From: DASRIA01 sp963816975
GTDB taxonomy: Bacteria > Actinomycetota > Thermoleophilia > Solirubrobacterales > JBBDJG01
Direction of reading: 5' to 3'
Length of the DNA: 64,000 nucleotides
Assembly (NCBI GenBank): GCA_963816975.1
Contig: CAWFMD010000006.1
Coordinates: 1,116,001-1,180,000 of the forward strand
Below the pieces are notes generated by a model. That model had not been told where the DNA came from. It ran no database searches and saw only the letters and a list, made by a program, of their open reading frames with translations. Below, piece by piece: positions 19,439-27,210 of this stretch. How positions within the stretch are numbered: position 1 is the first letter of the stretch; each line of letters opens with the position of its first letter. Made by a program: the position numbers and the translations under genes.

Positions 19439-19676
19439 TCAGGGCGCGATCTGCAGGTGTCTGATGCGATCGCCAGCGACGGTGAAGCGCCACTTGAGCT
19501 CGACGGTTCCACCGAAGAAGTTGCCATCAAGGCGGCCAGTGGCGAGGTGCTCGTCCTCGCCCGTTCGGTCGGTGCCGAACACCACGCCCTCCCGCCAGGC
19601 GACGAATCTTGTCGATGTCGCGCCGAGCGTCGGCCTCGAAGTAATTGCTGATGACATCAGGGGCAGGGGCAGGCAT
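19439..19676 (-). pseudogene. Remnant of an NTF2/SnoaL-like gene
   Basis: ATG 19676 opens a frame encoding an NTF2-like N terminus (DVISNYFEADARRDIDKI). After about 25 residues homology jumps to another frame, which supplies the C-terminal half (TGEDEHLATGRLDGNFFGG, then ELKWRFTVAGDRI) and ends at TGA 19439. The total of 238 nt is not a multiple of three and is about 100 nt short of the usual gene, with the central strands missing. This is internal deletion plus frameshift. The flanks (19194-19438 and 19677-19806), next to tRNA-Thr, contain nothing else I can recognise. Confidence 0.65.
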
Positions 19677-19806
19677 GGCGTAGCGGGGCTTGCATACACG
19701 CTCCTCGGGAACAGCGAGCTGAGTACGCGTCGCAGATCGAGGGGATGCAACGCGAAGCGCGACTTCGAGGGGCGGCTATCGATCTCCCAAGGCGGTCAGG
19801 CACTCC

Positions 19807-20235
19807 CTAAGAGCGACGCTTGCCGTTCGGCCCGACCACCCACCAGAACCCTCCGTTGAGGTTCACGTTGTGACACTCGACGTCGCCCGGTCCCTCGTGC
19901 GCGTAGTAGTAGAGCGGCTTGCCGGCATACGTGACCTGGAGCCCGCCGTTTCGGCGGGTGGTCGTGCCGAGCAGCGACGTCTTCACCCCGCGGCGCGCCC
20001 GAGGCTTGCCCTTCGTGTACACGGGCGGCCATTCACGCGCGCACTCGTCGTAGCAGCGGGAGCGGTTCTGCCGGTCGCGCTGGAAGACGTAGACTGCCTG
20101 CCGCTTCGGCCCGAACAGCATCCTGCCGTACTCGGAATTGCGGGCTGTGATCGCTGTGCCTGCGGCCATCGCGGGTGGCGGTACGAGCAGGATCAGCGCT
20201 CCGGCCGCGGTCAGGATGGCCGCGGCGCGCCTCAC
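19807..20235 (-). CDS. Exported COG4315/Lipoprotein_15-type repeat protein
   Basis: A 142-aa exported protein. The GTG start at 20235 overlaps the stop of the upstream paralogue by 4 nt (GTGA), indicating translational coupling. The signal peptide AAAILTAAGALILLVPPPAMA lacks a lipobox Cys. Two copies of the secreted-repeat motif follow (YGRMLFGPKRQAVYVF... CAREWPP, then GKPLYYYAHEGPG). Paired Cys occur in RCYDEC and one in VECHNVN. The family is common in actinomycetes and its function is unknown. It is a tandem duplicate of the next gene upstream. Confidence 0.78.
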   Translation of the reverse strand: MRRAAAILTAAGALILLVPPPAMAAGTAITARNSEYGRMLFGPKRQAVYVFQRDRQNRSRCYDECAREWPPVYTKGKPRARRGVKTSLLGTTTRRNGGLQVTYAGKPLYYYAHEGPGDVECHNVNLNGGFWWVVGPNGKRRS

Positions 20236-20768
20236 TGAAGCCGTTCTCCGTCGGGGCCGAGCACCCACCAGAAGCCGCCATTGAGGTTGACGTTGTGGCA
20301 CTTCACCTCGCCCGGTCCCTCATGCGCGTAGTAGTAGAGCGGCTTGTCCGCGTATGTGATCTGAAGCTTTCCGTCGCGCCGCTTCGTGGTCCCGAGCAGC
20401 GAGCGGTCGACGCCCTTGCCGGCCCGCGGCTCGCCCTCGGTGAAGACAGGCGGCCAGGCCTCGGCGCAGTCTCCATAGCAGTTGCTCTTGCTCTTTTCGT
20501 CGCGCTCGAAGATGTAGATCGCCTGCCGCTTCGAGTCGAACAGGATCTGGCCGAACTCGGAATCGCCGAGAGCCACGGCGGTGCCCTTTGGGCTCTTCTC
20601 GCTGCCACCGTTCCTCTCGTTCACGGCGGTCGTCGTATCGGCCTCCGTATCAGTGGCGCCGCTGCTCGGGTTCGAGTCCGAGCCGTCACCGTCGCCCCCG
20701 CAGCCGGCGAGGGCGAGAAGCCCGATCGACAGCAACAGTGAAACCGTCTTCATGGCGGCGATGCTCAC
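20232..20768 (-). CDS. Lipoprotein, COG4315/Lipoprotein_15-type repeat protein
   Basis: A 178-aa predicted lipoprotein. The signal sequence ends in lipobox LALAGC, followed by a Gly/Asp/Ser/Thr-rich linker (about residues 22-62), then the same two-repeat domain as the downstream gene (FGQILFDSKRQAIYIFERD; DKPLYYYAHEGPGEVKCHNV). The GTG start at 20768 is supported by a TAAGGT box 6 nt upstream (minus strand, 20775-20780). ATG 20753 would also give a good signal peptide. This is the membrane-anchored member of a duplicated pair whose partner is soluble. Confidence 0.82.
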   Translation of the reverse strand: MSIAAMKTVSLLLSIGLLALAGCGGDGDGSDSNPSSGATDTEADTTTAVNERNGGSEKSPKGTAVALGDSEFGQILFDSKRQAIYIFERDEKSKSNCYGDCAEAWPPVFTEGEPRAGKGVDRSLLGTTKRRDGKLQITYADKPLYYYAHEGPGEVKCHNVNLNGGFWWVLGPDGERLQ

Positions 20769-20977
20769 ATGCCGACCTTACAAAGTGATTACGAATCCGG
20801 GGGCATGGCAGGCATTACCGCCGGAATGACCGTGCGCGGCCCGCCGCTGGCGCAATCCCACCCAATCGCGCCGTCTCCTCCTCGATATCGATGGATCGGG
20901 AGTCAGCCGAGCGTGGAGTGCCTCCTTTCGCGGAGACGGCCGACCGATCCGTCCCCGCGACGGCGACCCCGAGACGC

Positions 20978-21976
20978 TCAGGTCGGGTTGCTCTTCACGT
21001 ACACGAGCCGGTCTCCCTCGCGGAGGTTCTGACACCCGGCGTCGTCGAACAGCAGCATCGTCTCGTCTCGTACCACGCCGAGCACCGGCACCCGCGCGCG
21101 CACCGCGGACAGGGGGCCGACCTCGTCCGCGGTGATCGTGCGCTCGGCGACGTCGAGCCCATGCCCGGCGGACAGCAGGTCCTCGAGCACGCCGACCGCC
21201 CGCGGCGCCTGGGTGCTGAGGCCAAGTAGCCGCCCCGCGGCGCCCGACGAGGTCACCACGAGGTTGGCTCCGCCCTGTTCGAGCAGGCTTACGTTCTCGA
21301 GCTCACGCACGGCCGCGACCAGGTAGACGCCCGGGTTGAGCTGGCGCGCGGTCAGGGTGATCAGCACGGCGGTGTCGTCGCGGTCGACCGCGACGATCAC
21401 CGAGGCAGCGGTGCGGATACCGGCCTGCTCGAGCACCGTCGCGCTGGTCGCGTTGCCTTTCACCGCCACGAGGCCCTGTGCCGTGGCATCGGCGGCATGG
21501 GATTCGGTCTGGTCGATCACGACCATCCGGTCGCGCTCCACCCGCGACCCCACCATCGCCGCGACGGCGCTCTTGCCCTTCGTACCGAATCCGCAGACGA
21601 TCACGTGGTCCTTCAAGCCTCTCCTCCAGCGCCGCTCCCTGTACCCCGCGCGCGTGCGCGCGGCAAGCAACTCGACCGTCGTGCTCACGAGCAGGATAAG
21701 GAACAGCACGCGGGTCGGTGTGATCACGAGCGTCGTCAGCAGGCGCGCGCTGTCCGACACGGGCGTGATGTCCCCGTAGCCCGTGGTCGTGACGCTCACG
21801 GTCGAGTAATAGAAGGCGTCCAGCACGCTGATCCCGGTTCCGTCGGAGTCCCGGTATCCGTGCCGATCCGCGTATGCGGTCGCGGCACCGACGAAGATCA
21901 GCGCGAGCCCGATCACCACCCGCCAGCTGATCTGGCGCGCGGGGCTCACCGGGGGGGTGGGGAACTGGACGATCAC
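20978..21976 (-). CDS. Two-TM potassium channel with RCK domain
   Basis: About 332 aa. Two transmembrane helices (VVIGLALIFVGAATAYA and LLTTLVITPTRVLFLILLV) flank a pore loop with selectivity filter TTTGYGD. An RCK/TrkA-N domain follows with nucleotide-binding motif VCGFGTKGKSA, then a TrkA-C-like domain to the end (VLGVVRDETMLLF, GDRLVYVK). This is the layout of MthK-like ligand-gated K+ channels. The start is uncertain: GTG 21976 is chosen because upstream residues look non-conserved, while TTG 22087 or GTG 22084 would add about 36. The 209-bp gap on its 3' side has no gene. Confidence 0.88.
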   Translation of the reverse strand: MIVQFPTPPVSPARQISWRVVIGLALIFVGAATAYADRHGYRDSDGTGISVLDAFYYSTVSVTTTGYGDITPVSDSARLLTTLVITPTRVLFLILLVSTTVELLAARTRAGYRERRWRRGLKDHVIVCGFGTKGKSAVAAMVGSRVERDRMVVIDQTESHAADATAQGLVAVKGNATSATVLEQAGIRTAASVIVAVDRDDTAVLITLTARQLNPGVYLVAAVRELENVSLLEQGGANLVVTSSGAAGRLLGLSTQAPRAVGVLEDLLSAGHGLDVAERTITADEVGPLSAVRARVPVLGVVRDETMLLFDDAGCQNLREGDRLVYVKSNPT

Positions 21977-22264
21977 GGCGGCGTGCGGTCGCCATCGTAG
22001 GCGAGCGCGGACCGCATGGCTCGCGGCCGGGACGGGGGGTGATCGTGGTAGCGGGTCAACGCAAGCCGCCGTCGTGCCGCGCACCAATGTCCTGACGCGC
22101 CGTTGGGAGCGCGCGAAAGTCCGCCTGTGGGCGGAGGCGAACTTCGTCCCGGAGGAGGATGACAGCCGGTGGGCCGCTTCGTATCGTGCTCAGAAAGCAC
22201 TTGGCTGTCTAGCTGAACGGCGGCGCAGGCCCCCGGTCCCGAAACCGGGATGGAGAGGAGAGTT

Positions 22265-22471
22265 GTGGACGAAGTGTTGACCCGGCGCGTGCGGACACTG
22301 ATCGGTGAGCGCGCGATCGCCTCCATCTTCCGCTGCCCGGAGTGCGGTTCGTTCTTTGACGCTCCGCGCGAGAATCCCGAGACTCGCAGCATCGCGCGCA
22401 AGTGTTCCGCGTGCGACCACTGGTACCCGATCGTCGGCGCCAGTCCGAGGAGAGCCGCGCATCATCGGTAG
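22265..22471 (+). CDS. Small zinc-ribbon-like protein
   Basis: A 68-aa protein with a GTG start preceded by GAGAGGAGAG. It contains FRCPECGSFFD and RKCSACDHWYP, two CxxC pairs about 22 residues apart, so a single zinc ribbon is likely. The rest is charged. No homologue is recognised. The upstream 177 bp (22088-22264) has no other supportable gene. Confidence 0.55.
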   Translation: MDEVLTRRVRTLIGERAIASIFRCPECGSFFDAPRENPETRSIARKCSACDHWYPIVGASPRRAAHHR

Positions 22472-22633
22472 GGTCCGCGCCTCCGCAAGCGAATCGCGGC
22501 TACAGTCGTCCCGACGTGGGCGCCGGAACCAAAGGGATTCCCACGGGCCGTGGGAGACGTGTTGCGCGGGGTGCTGGAAGCAGTCGGCGTGATGCCGGGA
22601 ACCGGCGCATCCGCCGACGCTCGCGATAGCTGA

Positions 22634-23212
22634 ATGGCCGCGGTCGACCTGTACTGGCTGCCACTCGGTGCGGGCGGGCACTTCGTGCGCCTCAACGGTC
22701 GCGTCTACGAGGCGCTGGCGGCGAGGGTCGCGCGGCGGCCGCCGCGCGACCTCTACCACGCGGCGCTCCAGGTCCACGTCCCCGAGGGGACGTATGTGAT
22801 CGAGCAGGCGCCGGTCCCGGACCGCAACGGCGAGCAGCGCGGCGTCGTCGCCGAGGGCGCGGTGGGTAGCCGCCGGGCAGGCCGCTTTCGGATCTTCCGC
22901 TACGAGATCCGCCGGTGGCGCGACGGGCAAATTCCCGACATCGCCGAGGCGGTGGACAGCCCGCGGCTCCTGAGCAGCGACGAGCATCGGGCGCGGTGTG
23001 TGCTCGACGTCGTCGCCCAGGTCCCGACCCCGGTGTGGGGTCGCGATCAGCTCGCGACCGGGGAGATGTGGAACTCGAACTCGGTGATCGCGTGGGTGCT
23101 CGCGCGCAGCGGCCTGGAAACCGAGTCCGTTCAGCCGCCGGCGGGAGGACGGGCGCCCGGCTGGCATGCCGGGCTGGTGGTCGCGCGCCGGCCCGACGAG
23201 CACCCACGATGA
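22634..23212 (+). CDS. Conserved hypothetical protein
   Basis: A 192-aa protein without signal peptide or membrane segment. It starts YWLPLGAGGHFVRLNGRVYE, then YHAALQVHVPEGTYVIEQAP, FRIFRYEIRRWRDGQIPDI and MWNSNSVIAWVLARSG. The His in YHAALQV, the conserved VIE.AP strand and the NSNS...W helix suggest an enzyme fold reminiscent of permuted papain-like or LRAT-type proteins, but I see no clear catalytic Cys beyond RCVLDV, so this is only a guess. I believe the family is widespread in actinobacteria. It precedes the nitrilase gene convergently. Confidence 0.65.
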   Translation: MAAVDLYWLPLGAGGHFVRLNGRVYEALAARVARRPPRDLYHAALQVHVPEGTYVIEQAPVPDRNGEQRGVVAEGAVGSRRAGRFRIFRYEIRRWRDGQIPDIAEAVDSPRLLSSDEHRARCVLDVVAQVPTPVWGRDQLATGEMWNSNSVIAWVLARSGLETESVQPPAGGRAPGWHAGLVVARRPDEHPR

Positions 23213-23230
23213 GCGCGTTTTTCGCCTGGC

Positions 23231-24166
23231 TCAGCGCTCTTCGGCGTCGCGGCTCACGACGACCGTGGGAACTGCTCCCGTGAGCACGTCCTCGCGGCTG
23301 TAGTGGCCGGCGGCGTCGAACAGGCGCTTGCTCTGCAGGCCCAGGCGTAGCTCGCAGTCGGCGACGAGGATCCCCTCCTCGCCGTACAGCGGTCCCGCCA
23401 GCACGGCACCGGTGGGATCGATGATCACCGCGCCGCCGTTGCCGAACACCTCCCGGCCCTCGGGCAGCGGAACGGGAAAGTCGTCCGGGAACGCGGCGGC
23501 GGGGATGTACTGGGGGACCGACACCACGAACGCGCCGCTCTCGATCGCGATGTGGCGCATCGAGGCCTGCCAGCCGTCGCTGTCGTCGGCCGTCGGGGCC
23601 ACCCAGATCTGCGGGCCGCCCTTGTACATCGCATAGCGCGCCAGCGGCATGCGGTTCTCCCAGCAGATCAAGCCGCCGAGCCGGCCTACCGGGGTGTCGG
23701 CCACGGCCAGGTCGTCGCCCGCGCCGATCCCGTGGAAGAGGCGCTCGTGGTGGGTCGGCATCAGCTTGCGGTGCTTGCCGATCAGTCCGTTGGGCCCGAG
23801 GTAGGCCAGCGTGTTGTAGAGGGTGCCCGGCCGCTCACCGTCGCGTTCGTTGACGCCGATCGCGCAGTACAGGTTGCGGCTCGCACAGACAGCGAGCAGC
23901 CGGTCGAGCAGCTCGCCCGGGACGTCGACGGAGTTGGCCCACAGCCGCTCCCATAGCTCGTCCCAGCCGCCGAACGCAGACGCACCGCGCGCCCAGGCGT
24001 TGGAGGGATACAGCGGTACGAATGTCTCGGGCAGAACGGCAAGCCGTGCGCCCTGGTCGGCGGCCTCGTTCAGCAGCCGTGCCGCCTTGTCGATGGAGGC
24101 CGGGGCGTCGAGGATCACGGGGGTGGCCTGCACCGCCGCAACGCGCACCGTCTCGAAGGTCGTCAT
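23231..24166 (-). CDS. Nitrilase (carbon-nitrogen hydrolase)
   Basis: A 311-aa nitrilase-superfamily enzyme with the Glu-Lys-Cys triad: LPETFVP (about residue 47), KHRKLMPTHHERL (about 128-140) and GLICWENRM (Cys about 164). The CWE context and length match true aliphatic or aryl nitrilases rather than amidases. It should hydrolyse a nitrile to a carboxylate and ammonia; the substrate is unknown. A TAGAGT box (24174-24179, minus strand) lies 7 nt before the ATG, consistent with a leaderless transcript. Confidence 0.9.
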   Translation of the reverse strand: MTTFETVRVAAVQATPVILDAPASIDKAARLLNEAADQGARLAVLPETFVPLYPSNAWARGASAFGGWDELWERLWANSVDVPGELLDRLLAVCASRNLYCAIGVNERDGERPGTLYNTLAYLGPNGLIGKHRKLMPTHHERLFHGIGAGDDLAVADTPVGRLGGLICWENRMPLARYAMYKGGPQIWVAPTADDSDGWQASMRHIAIESGAFVVSVPQYIPAAAFPDDFPVPLPEGREVFGNGGAVIIDPTGAVLAGPLYGEEGILVADCELRLGLQSKRLFDAAGHYSREDVLTGAVPTVVVSRDAEER

Positions 24167-24213
24167 CTATCCCACTCTAGCCGTGGCCTCGGTGGCCGAA
24201 ACCAGTGGGCGCC

Positions 24214-24714
24214 TCACCAGCCAAGCGTGCCCGGCGGTCCCTTGAAGGGACCGACGAGGTCGGTTGTGATCCACCCGCCGTAGAAGTCGCTCTCCTGCGC
24301 TTGCACGCGCTCGTCGCCCATCCAGGCGGCATCGACGCGGCCGGGGTGGAAGGCGATGTGGTCGCGCAGCGCCTCGTAGCCGGGAGCGGGGTTGGGGTAG
24401 GTCCAGGCGATCGCGCGGGCATGCCGGCCGTCGACGGTCGCGTCGAGGTAGCGCGCCGCGCCCTTGAACTCGCACCACGTCGATCGCTCGTCACTCGCCG
24501 CCAAGAGATCGCCGCGCACGTCACCCGCGGGCACGTAGATGCTCGGGGGGTGGCTCGTTTCGAGCACCCGCAGCGCATCGGTCGAGTCCGCCAGCACCTC
24601 GCCGCCGAGCTCCACCCGGACGCGGCGCTCGCACGGCACGACGGCCGGCGGGCGAGGGTAGTCCCACACGCGCTCCACGCAAGGGTGTACGGCCCGGGTG
24701 GCGCGTTGGTTCAC
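24214..24714 (-). CDS. DUF427 protein
   Basis: A 166-aa protein with the DUF427 fold signature: VRVELGGEVLADSTDALRVLE, then PPSIYVPAGDV, CEFKGAARYLD, AIAWTYPNP and a final DFYGGWITTDLVGPFKG. The biochemical role is unknown. The GTG start at 24714 has neither a clear Shine-Dalgarno sequence nor a -10 box. It lies between the nitrilase and cupin genes on the same strand. Confidence 0.82.
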   Translation of the reverse strand: MNQRATRAVHPCVERVWDYPRPPAVVPCERRVRVELGGEVLADSTDALRVLETSHPPSIYVPAGDVRGDLLAASDERSTWCEFKGAARYLDATVDGRHARAIAWTYPNPAPGYEALRDHIAFHPGRVDAAWMGDERVQAQESDFYGGWITTDLVGPFKGPPGTLGW

Positions 24715-24735
24715 GGATGTCCGTCTGCGGATCCG

Positions 24736-25245
24736 TCAGATCGGCTCGCCGGGGAACACCAGGCCGAAGCGCTCGATCAGCCCGGGGACGCTGCTGGGGT
24801 CCATCTCGAGGGCGTAGCGCGCACAGAGGTCAGCCAGGACCTCGGGCGTCGCCGCCGTCACGCCGCCGAGGTCGACGAGCTCGTCGAAGAAGCGCTCGAA
24901 GCCGGCAGGCGAGATGATCTCGAGGATTCGCGCCGGTTCGTCGCCGGCGTTCCAGAACGTGTGCCACTGGTTGCGCGGCTTGAAGATCAGGTCGCCCGGG
25001 CTGCCGACCAGCACCTCGTCGCCCAGCAGCGCGCCGACACGACCCTCCAATACGTAGCTGTACTCGTCCTCGCGTGCGTGCCGGTGCAGCGGGGCAGCCA
25101 GCGCGCGCGCGGACATCGGGTGCTCCACCAGCGAGAACCCGCCGCCGGCCTCTGCGCCGTCGATCATGAATCGCACCCCGATGCTTCCCAGGAACCCGGC
25201 CTTGCCGTCGCCGGGGCCCACGACCTTCGCCGCCGCTGTCTTCAT
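24736..25245 (-). CDS. Cupin-domain protein
   Basis: A 169-aa single cupin. ATG 25245 is chosen because it follows AGAGGAGAG. Metal ligands are visible in APLHRHAREDEYSYVLEGRVG (motif 1) and RNQWHTFWNAGDEPARILEI (motif 2). A helical C-terminal tail of about 50 residues follows. It may be an enzyme or a small-molecule-binding protein. Its promoter is shared with a divergent TetR gene, which likely controls it. Confidence 0.82.
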   Translation of the reverse strand: MKTAAAKVVGPGDGKAGFLGSIGVRFMIDGAEAGGGFSLVEHPMSARALAAPLHRHAREDEYSYVLEGRVGALLGDEVLVGSPGDLIFKPRNQWHTFWNAGDEPARILEIISPAGFERFFDELVDLGGVTAATPEVLADLCARYALEMDPSSVPGLIERFGLVFPGEPI

Positions 25246-25338
25246 GGTCTCTCCTCTGTGAGTTCGGATTTGGCGGACATCACTGTCGCGGGAAAATAAC
25301 ACCTCCGGGGTAGCTGTGTCAAACTTCAGCGGACAGGC
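25246..25338. promoter_or_regulatory. Divergent cupin/TetR promoter with imperfect palindrome
   Basis: A 93-bp intergenic stretch with locally low GC (GGGAAAATAACACC). An imperfect palindrome, GCGGACATCACTGTCGC, lies in it, and GCGGACA occurs again just before the TetR start. This is a candidate operator, based only on symmetry and position. Confidence 0.35.
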
Positions 25339-25941
25339 ATGACTGACCAAAAGCGCCCATACCGGATGAGGAAGCGGGCGGAGCTCGAGCAGCGCACCCG
25401 CCTGCGGATCACGGAGAGTGCCGTTGAGCTGCATCAGACACTGGGCCCCTCACGCACGTCGATCAGCGCGGTGGCGCAGAACGCCGGTGTGCGGCGTTCG
25501 ACCGTCTATCGCCACTTCCCCGACGAGCTCGCGCTGTTCACTGCATGCTCGTCGCATTGGCTGGCGGCCAACCCGCTGCCCGATATCGGTCGCTGGGCGG
25601 CGATCGGCGACCCCGACGGGCGGCTGCGCCGCGCGCTCGAGGAGCAATACGCCTACTACCGCCACACCGAGCCGATGATGGACAAGATCACCCGCGACGC
25701 GGCGACGATGCCGATCGTCGCCCGGATGATGAAGGGCTACCGCGACTATCTCACGGCTGCCCGCGACGCGATCATGGGCGGCCGGCCCGAGCGGGGCCGG
25801 GCGCGCCGGCGCGTGCAAGCGGCCATCGGCCACGCGCTGGCCTTTCCCACCTGGCGTTCGCTGGCCCGCGAGCAGGGACTCGATGACCGAGCCGCGGCCG
25901 ACCTGATGTGCCGCCTGGTGATCGCGGCCGCAGCTCCCTGA
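25339..25941 (+). CDS. TetR family transcriptional regulator
   Basis: A 200-aa one-component regulator. The N-terminal helix-turn-helix (about residues 18-62) includes RTSISAVAQNAGVRRSTVYRHFPDE read across its recognition helix, the TetR signature. The C-terminal ligand-binding domain is helical and unlike any family I can name. It is divergent from the cupin gene with 93 bp between starts, so that gene is the most likely target. Confidence 0.9.
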   Translation: MTDQKRPYRMRKRAELEQRTRLRITESAVELHQTLGPSRTSISAVAQNAGVRRSTVYRHFPDELALFTACSSHWLAANPLPDIGRWAAIGDPDGRLRRALEEQYAYYRHTEPMMDKITRDAATMPIVARMMKGYRDYLTAARDAIMGGRPERGRARRRVQAAIGHALAFPTWRSLAREQGLDDRAAADLMCRLVIAAAAP

Positions 25942-25993
25942 CACTGCCGGCCGCTGCGGCAACCGGCGCCGCCGCACGGTCGGCGCGGTCCGA

Positions 25994-26365
25994 CTACCAG
26001 AGCGAGTGGACGACGGGCGAGCCGTGCAGCACCGTGATCTTGACGTTGCCCGTCCACTCGAGGAACGCGTTGAAATCCTTCCAGTTGGGGGCGCCATTCC
26101 AGTGGTCCGCGAGACCGGCCGGGTTCTCGTAGACCTCGCTCAGCACGAAGCAGGTGTTGCCAGTGGGCTCGGACGACGGGTCGACAGGGTTCGACAGCTC
26201 GGGGCCCTTGACGACGTTGTAGAGCAGTAGCGCCAGCTCCCCCTCGCGGTGGTGCGTTTGCTCCATCCATTCCGCGTGGCTGGCGAAGATCCGATCACTC
26301 TCCTCGACATGCTCGGGGCCGACGGTGAATATGAACGTGATCTGCGTCTTGCCCTTGTGGGACAT
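25994..26365 (-). CDS. ABM-type dimeric alpha/beta-barrel protein
   Basis: A 123-aa protein fitting the antibiotic biosynthesis monooxygenase-like (dimeric alpha-beta barrel) fold: strand ITFIFTVGPEHV, helix ESDRIFASHAEW, strands ELALLLYNVV and TCFVLSEVYENP, helix HWNGAPNWKDFNAFLE. Such proteins include small heme- or quinol-oxidising enzymes and many of unknown role. GGGAGAG precedes the ATG. A (GCGTYT)4 repeat lies just upstream. Confidence 0.7.
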   Translation of the reverse strand: MSHKGKTQITFIFTVGPEHVEESDRIFASHAEWMEQTHHREGELALLLYNVVKGPELSNPVDPSSEPTGNTCFVLSEVYENPAGLADHWNGAPNWKDFNAFLEWTGNVKITVLHGSPVVHSLW

Positions 26366-26382
26366 CTGCTCTCCCTCGGCTC

Positions 26383-26406
26383 GCGTTTGCGTCTGCGTCT
26401 GCGTTT
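26383..26406. repeat. Hexanucleotide tandem repeat (GCGTYT)x4
   Basis: Four direct units, GCGTTT GCGTCT GCGTCT GCGTTT, lie immediately upstream of the ABM-type gene's Shine-Dalgarno region, where copy number could alter promoter spacing. Confidence 0.7.
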
Positions 26407-26420
26407 GCCAACGCTACTTC

Positions 26421-26640
26421 ATGGCGACCGGCCAACGCGGCTCTCGGGGCAGCCGGGTGCGTCACATGCTCTGGCGCTCATCAGGCAGACGCTCGAGGAG
26501 TGGCATCGGCGGCTCACGCGTTTCGACCCCGACAGCGAGCTGTCCCGGCTCAATGCGAGCCCCGAGGCACGGGTCCGGGTGAGCGACGTCGTCTGCCGAT
26601 TCGCGGCCGCGGCCATTGATGCGGCTACCGTCACGGAACG
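26421..26640 (+). pseudogene. Fragment of an ApbE-like (FAD:protein FMN transferase) gene
   Basis: An isolated stretch encodes the N-terminal helix region of ApbE: IRQTLEEWHRRLTRFDPDSE followed by LSRLNASPEARVRVSD and FAAAAIDAA. The residues expected before it (an F-x-M-G/A-T start) are visible in a different frame at ATG 26421, and the rest of the roughly 250-aa enzyme is absent. It is a decayed, truncated copy lying between the ABM gene and the second cold-shock leader. Confidence 0.6.
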
Positions 26641-26712
26641 GCGGTGTCGCCGAGGCGGCTATCGTGAGGCGGAGATCGTGGATGCCACCCGTCCTGCGGC
26701 GCTCCGGCTACC

Positions 26713-26829
26713 TTGTTAGCCTTCTCGCGATGGCCGGGCCCAACCGCTCGGTAGACAGTGCAGGTTGGCGCAGTAGTTGGAGGCAGCCGCTTCCACGTGG
26801 GCCACAGCACACAACGGTGGAGGAACCAC
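26713..26829 (+). promoter_or_regulatory. Conserved leader of second cold-shock gene
   Basis: The same ordered blocks as at 2275-2398: TTGTTAGCCTTC at 26713-26724, the 24-nt identical block at 26756-26779, CACGTGGGCCACAGCACACA, then GGTGGAGG before the ATG. Spacings differ by only a few bases from the first copy. Confidence 0.6.
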
Positions 26830-27033
26830 ATGCCAACCGGATCAGTGAAATGGTTCAACGACGACAAGGGCTTCGGCTTCATTACGCCCGACGACCAGAG
26901 CAAGGACCTGTTCGTGCATCACAGCGCCATCGACGGAGCCGGCTTCAAGTCGTTGACCGAGGGCGCCAAGGTCTCCTATGACGCCGAGGCCGGGGACAAG
27001 GGTCCCAAGGCCGTCAACGTCAAGCCGCTCTAG
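26830..27033 (+). CDS. Cold-shock protein (CspA family), paralogue
   Basis: A 67-aa cold-shock domain nearly identical to the product of 2399-2602, with RNP1 KGFGFI and RNP2 LFVHHS intact. Differences are conservative (for example GSVKWF for GTVKWF, and SYDAEAG for SFDTEAG). The true start is ATG 26830 behind GGTGGAGG; the frame is open further upstream but that part is the conserved leader. No gene is supported in 27034-27210. Confidence 0.95.
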   Translation: MPTGSVKWFNDDKGFGFITPDDQSKDLFVHHSAIDGAGFKSLTEGAKVSYDAEAGDKGPKAVNVKPL

Positions 27034-27210
27034 GCAGCGCCGCGCGTCACTGCGCCGCGGCGGCGATCCATGTGCCGCCCAGCCTCGCGAGCCGGCGAGA
27101 GAACCACCTGATCGCATAGGCGATCCACGCCTCTGGCGCAACCGGCATCACAGCCCGGTTGCGCTGGACGGTTTCAGGATGGGCGATCCCGGCGAGCGGC
27201 CGCGCCGGGC

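Noticed and set aside
22517..22629. Possible 37-aa Arg-rich peptide with GTG start after a TACAGT box
   Set aside because: The spacing (9 nt) is outside the leaderless range seen elsewhere, and the composition is what random GC-rich DNA gives.
27047..27148. Possible 33-aa amphipathic peptide on the minus strand downstream of the siroheme gene
   Set aside because: There is no Shine-Dalgarno sequence or -10 box, and no second copy to support it.
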